Positions 57,776-59,980 of a stretch of DNA of 59,980 bases are shown here, piece by piece. The stretch is from the NCBI GenBank assembly GCA_017993775.1, contig JAGOMA010000032.1:1-59980 (forward strand), given 5' to 3'. The stretch comes from Chloroflexota bacterium (lineage in GTDB: Bacteria > Chloroflexota > Anaerolineae > Promineifilales > Promineifilaceae). Each line of letters starts with the position of its first letter. Position 1 is the first letter of the stretch. The notes below the pieces were generated by a model that made no database searches, was not told the DNA's origin, and saw only the letters and a program-made list of their open reading frames with translations. The translations under genes were made by a program, and so were the position numbers.

Positions 57776-58258
57776 TTAAGGGAAAATCTTTTCCAGGAGT
57801 TCTTCGCGCTGTTTTTGGGCGGCGGCCACGGCCGTTTCCACTTTTTCTACATCCAGCACATGCGTATACATCGTCCCGTCGTCCCCAATTTCCACCACCA
57901 TTTCACCGGGCGTAAGGGTAAGCGCGTGGGCGCTCAGCGCCAGCCCCAGGTCCGATTGGCAGTCTGAGGGGATGGCGATGATGGCCTGGTGCAGCGGCAT
58001 AGCGGGCGACAACACAATGCGGGCGACCTGGATGCCGCTGACGATATAATCCCCAATGAGAACAAAAATGTATTTGAACAAGGCGAGAACGGCCGTGCCC
58101 ACCCGCCGGCCATCTGCTTCCCGCAGTTGTGGCCGCAGCAGCGCCATCACCCCCACAGACAACAGCAGCCCCATAACGATATTGCTTGCCTGTATATTGG
58201 AAGTCAGCGCCAAATACATCAACGTCAGCAGCAAAACTGCCCGCGCATAGTAATACAT
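57776..58258 (-). CDS. mrpE: Na+/H+ antiporter subunit MrpE/MnhE
   Basis: 160 aa. N-terminal helices (LLLTLMYLALTSN, NIVMGLLLSVGVM), the FKYIFVLIGDYIVSGIQVARIVLSP segment and the C-terminal TLTPGEMVVEIGDDG motif of MrpE. GGAGG seven bases before the ATG at 58258 fixes the start; it nearly overlaps the mrpD stop. Confidence 0.92.
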   Translation of the reverse strand: MYYYARAVLLLTLMYLALTSNIQASNIVMGLLLSVGVMALLRPQLREADGRRVGTAVLALFKYIFVLIGDYIVSGIQVARIVLSPAMPLHQAIIAIPSDCQSDLGLALSAHALTLTPGEMVVEIGDDGTMYTHVLDVEKVETAVAAAQKQREELLEKIFP

Positions 58259-58260
58259 GG

Positions 58261-59748
58261 TTATCCTCCCAACACCGCGTGGATATAAATGGCCGGATCG
58301 CCCAACGCTGTCCCTGCCGCCTGCGCCACAGCCACCAACGGCTCCGCCCAAACGCCCAAGACCAAAATCAAAGCCAACAAAATCGCCGGCGCAATTAATT
58401 GGTCGCCGGTAGATTTGGTGCTGATTCCCTCAGCCGGAGCCTGCCACCAGATGCGCTGGAAAGCGCGAATGGTGTACATCAGTGTAAAAATGCTGGCCAG
58501 CCCGATGAGAAACAGCGGCCACATGCCCTGGGCGTCGATGCCGCTGGTGAACAGCAGCGCCTTGCTGACAAACCCATTGGTCGGCGGAATACCCGCCAGG
58601 GCCAGACTGCCCAGAAAGAAAAGCACGCCGGCAGCCGGCAACGGCCGTCCCACACCCGTCACCACGGCAAACGCCGCCGACTTCACCGATGCGCGGCTGG
58701 CGATATAGCCGGCCAGCATCAACATCGCCGCCTTGATCAGGCTGTGGTTAAAGGCAAACACAATTGCCGCCGCCAGGGAAAGCGGCGTGCCCCAGCCAAT
58801 GCCCACCAGAATAAATCCCACTTGCGCCAGCGTGGAATAGGCCAACATGCGCTTCACGTTGTGGGTTCCCAACGCCGACAAACCACCAAATACCACACCG
58901 ATGACGCCTAACGCCAACAGCACGGCGCGGATCAGCGGCGATTGTTCCACAAAGAGCAGCGTGGTCATACGTAAGAAACCATACACCCCCAGCTTCACCA
59001 CCACCGAGGACAACATGGCGCTGACGGCCGTTGGCGCGGCGGTATGAAAATCTGGCTGCCAAAAGTGGAAGGGGAACACCGCACTTTTCACCATAAAGGC
59101 GGCCAGCAGGAAAGCGATGCCCGGCAGCAGCAGCGGTCGGCTGCCATCGGCGGCTACGCGCACCGCCAGATCGGCCATGTTGAGCGTGCCGTAGGAAATG
59201 TAGAGGCTGCCAATCGACAGCAGCATAAAAAAGGAGGCCAGCAGGCTGATGTAAAAATATTTGTAGGCAGCTTCCGTGCCGTATTTGTCATCGGAAACGG
59301 CCGTCAGCACCGTGCCGGAAATGACTAACAACTCGGCAAACACGTACAGATTAAACAAATCGCCGGTCAACATCGCCCCGGTGAGGCCGGTAGCCAGCGT
59401 AAGAAACAGCGGGAAAAAGGTGGGATATGTAACCACCTTATCCTGGCTGCCAAGGGCGTAAATGATACCCGTAACCATGACGAGTTGAGTCATCACCACA
59501 AACAGCGCCGACAGCAAATCGCCCACCAGCACTATGCCAAACGGCGCCAACCAGCCGCCGGAGTAGAACACAACCGGCTGACCGGTTAGCCACACCGTCC
59601 ATAGCAGCCACAAACTGCTCGCCAGGGAAGTAAGCATGGTTCCCAACGTCCAGGCGGTTTGTAACGGCCGTCGCTCGCGCACCAACAGGCCAACCATCGC
59701 TCCCACCAGGGGAATCAATATCGGCAGCAAGACCAGATGAGCAATCAA
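58261..59748 (-). CDS. mrpD: Na+/H+ antiporter subunit MrpD/MnhD
   Basis: 495 aa, about 14 helices, NuoN/MrpD-type proton-pumping subunit. Visible markers: GDLFNLYVFAELLVISG, the helix-7 Lys region SAVFPFHFWQPDFHTAAPTAVSAMLSSVVVKLG, HNVKRMLAYSTLAQVGFI and FNHSLIKAAMLMLAG. TTG start with GGAGG upstream. It heads the part of the mrp operon in view (D, E, F, G); subunits A-C may lie to the right, although at least 230 bp of non-coding, repeat-bearing DNA comes first. Confidence 0.93.
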   Translation of the reverse strand: MIAHLVLLPILIPLVGAMVGLLVRERRPLQTAWTLGTMLTSLASSLWLLWTVWLTGQPVVFYSGGWLAPFGIVLVGDLLSALFVVMTQLVMVTGIIYALGSQDKVVTYPTFFPLFLTLATGLTGAMLTGDLFNLYVFAELLVISGTVLTAVSDDKYGTEAAYKYFYISLLASFFMLLSIGSLYISYGTLNMADLAVRVAADGSRPLLLPGIAFLLAAFMVKSAVFPFHFWQPDFHTAAPTAVSAMLSSVVVKLGVYGFLRMTTLLFVEQSPLIRAVLLALGVIGVVFGGLSALGTHNVKRMLAYSTLAQVGFILVGIGWGTPLSLAAAIVFAFNHSLIKAAMLMLAGYIASRASVKSAAFAVVTGVGRPLPAAGVLFFLGSLALAGIPPTNGFVSKALLFTSGIDAQGMWPLFLIGLASIFTLMYTIRAFQRIWWQAPAEGISTKSTGDQLIAPAILLALILVLGVWAEPLVAVAQAAGTALGDPAIYIHAVLGG

Positions 59749-59816
59749 GCGTTATCCTCCAACACAATCATTTACCAATCCTTTTCCGGCAACTGTGCCA
59801 GTTTCTCCGGAATGAA

Positions 59817-59877
59817 TCCAAAGGTCTAATTTCAGAAGAGCAAACCCTTAGGGCATCGGTTACAAGTTAAGGGTTTG
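59817..59877. repeat. AGACCC-AAGGGTTT family repeat, degenerate
   Basis: AAACCCTTAGGG followed by AAGGGTTTGAAG about 25 bases later, between mrpD and the window edge. 59749-59980 holds no recognisable gene. Confidence 0.55.
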
Positions 59878-59980
59878 AAGCCATTGTCAAGGTCCATGAT
59901 TCAAACACAGATGTCTCGTTTTTTCGTTTTCGTTTGACAATTCCCAGGTCGGCAGAGCGGTCTGCTAGATATTCCGGCAG

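Larger units (their letters stand above)
451..59671. repeat. Highly iterated palindrome ACGGCCGT, about 134 copies
   Basis: The self-complementary octamer occurs throughout the window on both coding orientations (first copy 451-458, last 59664-59671). Counting by eye gave about 134. With a GC content near 57% about 1.5 would be expected. Most copies are in genes, read as Thr-Ala-Val or as Asn/Asp-Gly-Arg. Near-matches such as TCGGCCGT, GCGGCCGT or ACGGCCGC are present but far fewer. The pattern is comparable to HIP1 of cyanobacteria with a different sequence. Confidence 0.93.

Overview
The window looks like a stretch of a moderately GC-rich chromosome from a Chloroflexota bacterium (Anaerolineae/Caldilineae/Ardenticatenia-like). 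This assignment is an inference. It rests on protein style (Pro/Thr-rich stalks on membrane proteins, LiaF-like and CAP/LysM proteins, a secreted protein ending in an IYLP-type tail) and on a strongly over-represented palindrome, ACGGCCGT. I counted about 134 copies by eye, roughly one per 450 bp, where base composition predicts one or two. No rRNA, tRNA, CRISPR array, prophage or complete insertion sequence was found.

Layout. (1) 0-4.5 kb, minus strand: hydrogenase maturation genes hypF, hypC and hypD, with a BrnT-type toxin/antitoxin pair lying between hypF and hypC. (2) 4.5-8.3 kb, minus: an SH3b membrane protein, a cNMP-binding/SpoIIE-type phosphatase and PolX. (3) 8.5-12.6 kb, plus: a family-5 peptide/solute binding lipoprotein that is circularly permuted, and two permeases. 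(4) 12.7-15 kb: two unknown proteins and a pair of related small secreted proteins. (5) 15-19 kb, minus: F420-type oxidoreductase, two-TM K+ channel, AONS-family PLP enzyme, polyprenyl synthetase. (6) 19.2-25.6 kb, plus: xpt, guaA, two related membrane proteins, hydantoinase A. (7) 25.6-29.6 kb: an EF-G paralogue, a LiaF-like membrane protein and SufE. (8) 30-49.5 kb: a large signalling and secretion locus, described below. (9) 49.6-56.9 kb: CAP/LysM protein, M23 peptidase, SLC13 transporter, AsnA, phosphoesterase, holin-like membrane protein. (10) 57-59.7 kb, minus: mrpG, F, E and D of a multisubunit Na+/H+ antiporter.

The centre of interest is a type VII-like secretion locus. A minus-strand run of eight genes (43587 down to 30093) encodes a three-ATPase FtsK/EccC/EssC motor, a ubiquitin-like (YukD/EsaB) domain fused to FHA, a WXG100 protein, a membrane FHA protein, a PP2C phosphatase, two transmembrane Hanks kinases and a carboxypeptidase-like lipoprotein. 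Next to it are four more WXG100-type proteins in a second operon, a divergent membrane-anchored pseudokinase (possible EssB/YukC counterpart) and a VWA-FHA membrane protein. One kinase carries an extracellular domain homologous to the neighbouring carboxypeptidase but lacking its key residues. The arrangement suggests phosphorylation-controlled secretion (kinases, PP2C and FHA readers acting on an EssC motor and WXG100 substrates).

Two genome-shaping repeat systems overlie the genes. One is the ACGGCCGT palindrome, which falls inside genes (usually read as Thr-Ala-Val or Asn/Asp-Gly-Arg), in a promoter spacer, and as a three-copy array. The other is a set of degenerate heptanucleotide tandem repeats, many forming hairpins. 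These sit at gene 3' ends, often supplying the stop codon, and have entered hypF four times and guaA once without breaking the frame. A third family of AGACCC-AAGGGTTT inverted repeats lies between genes.
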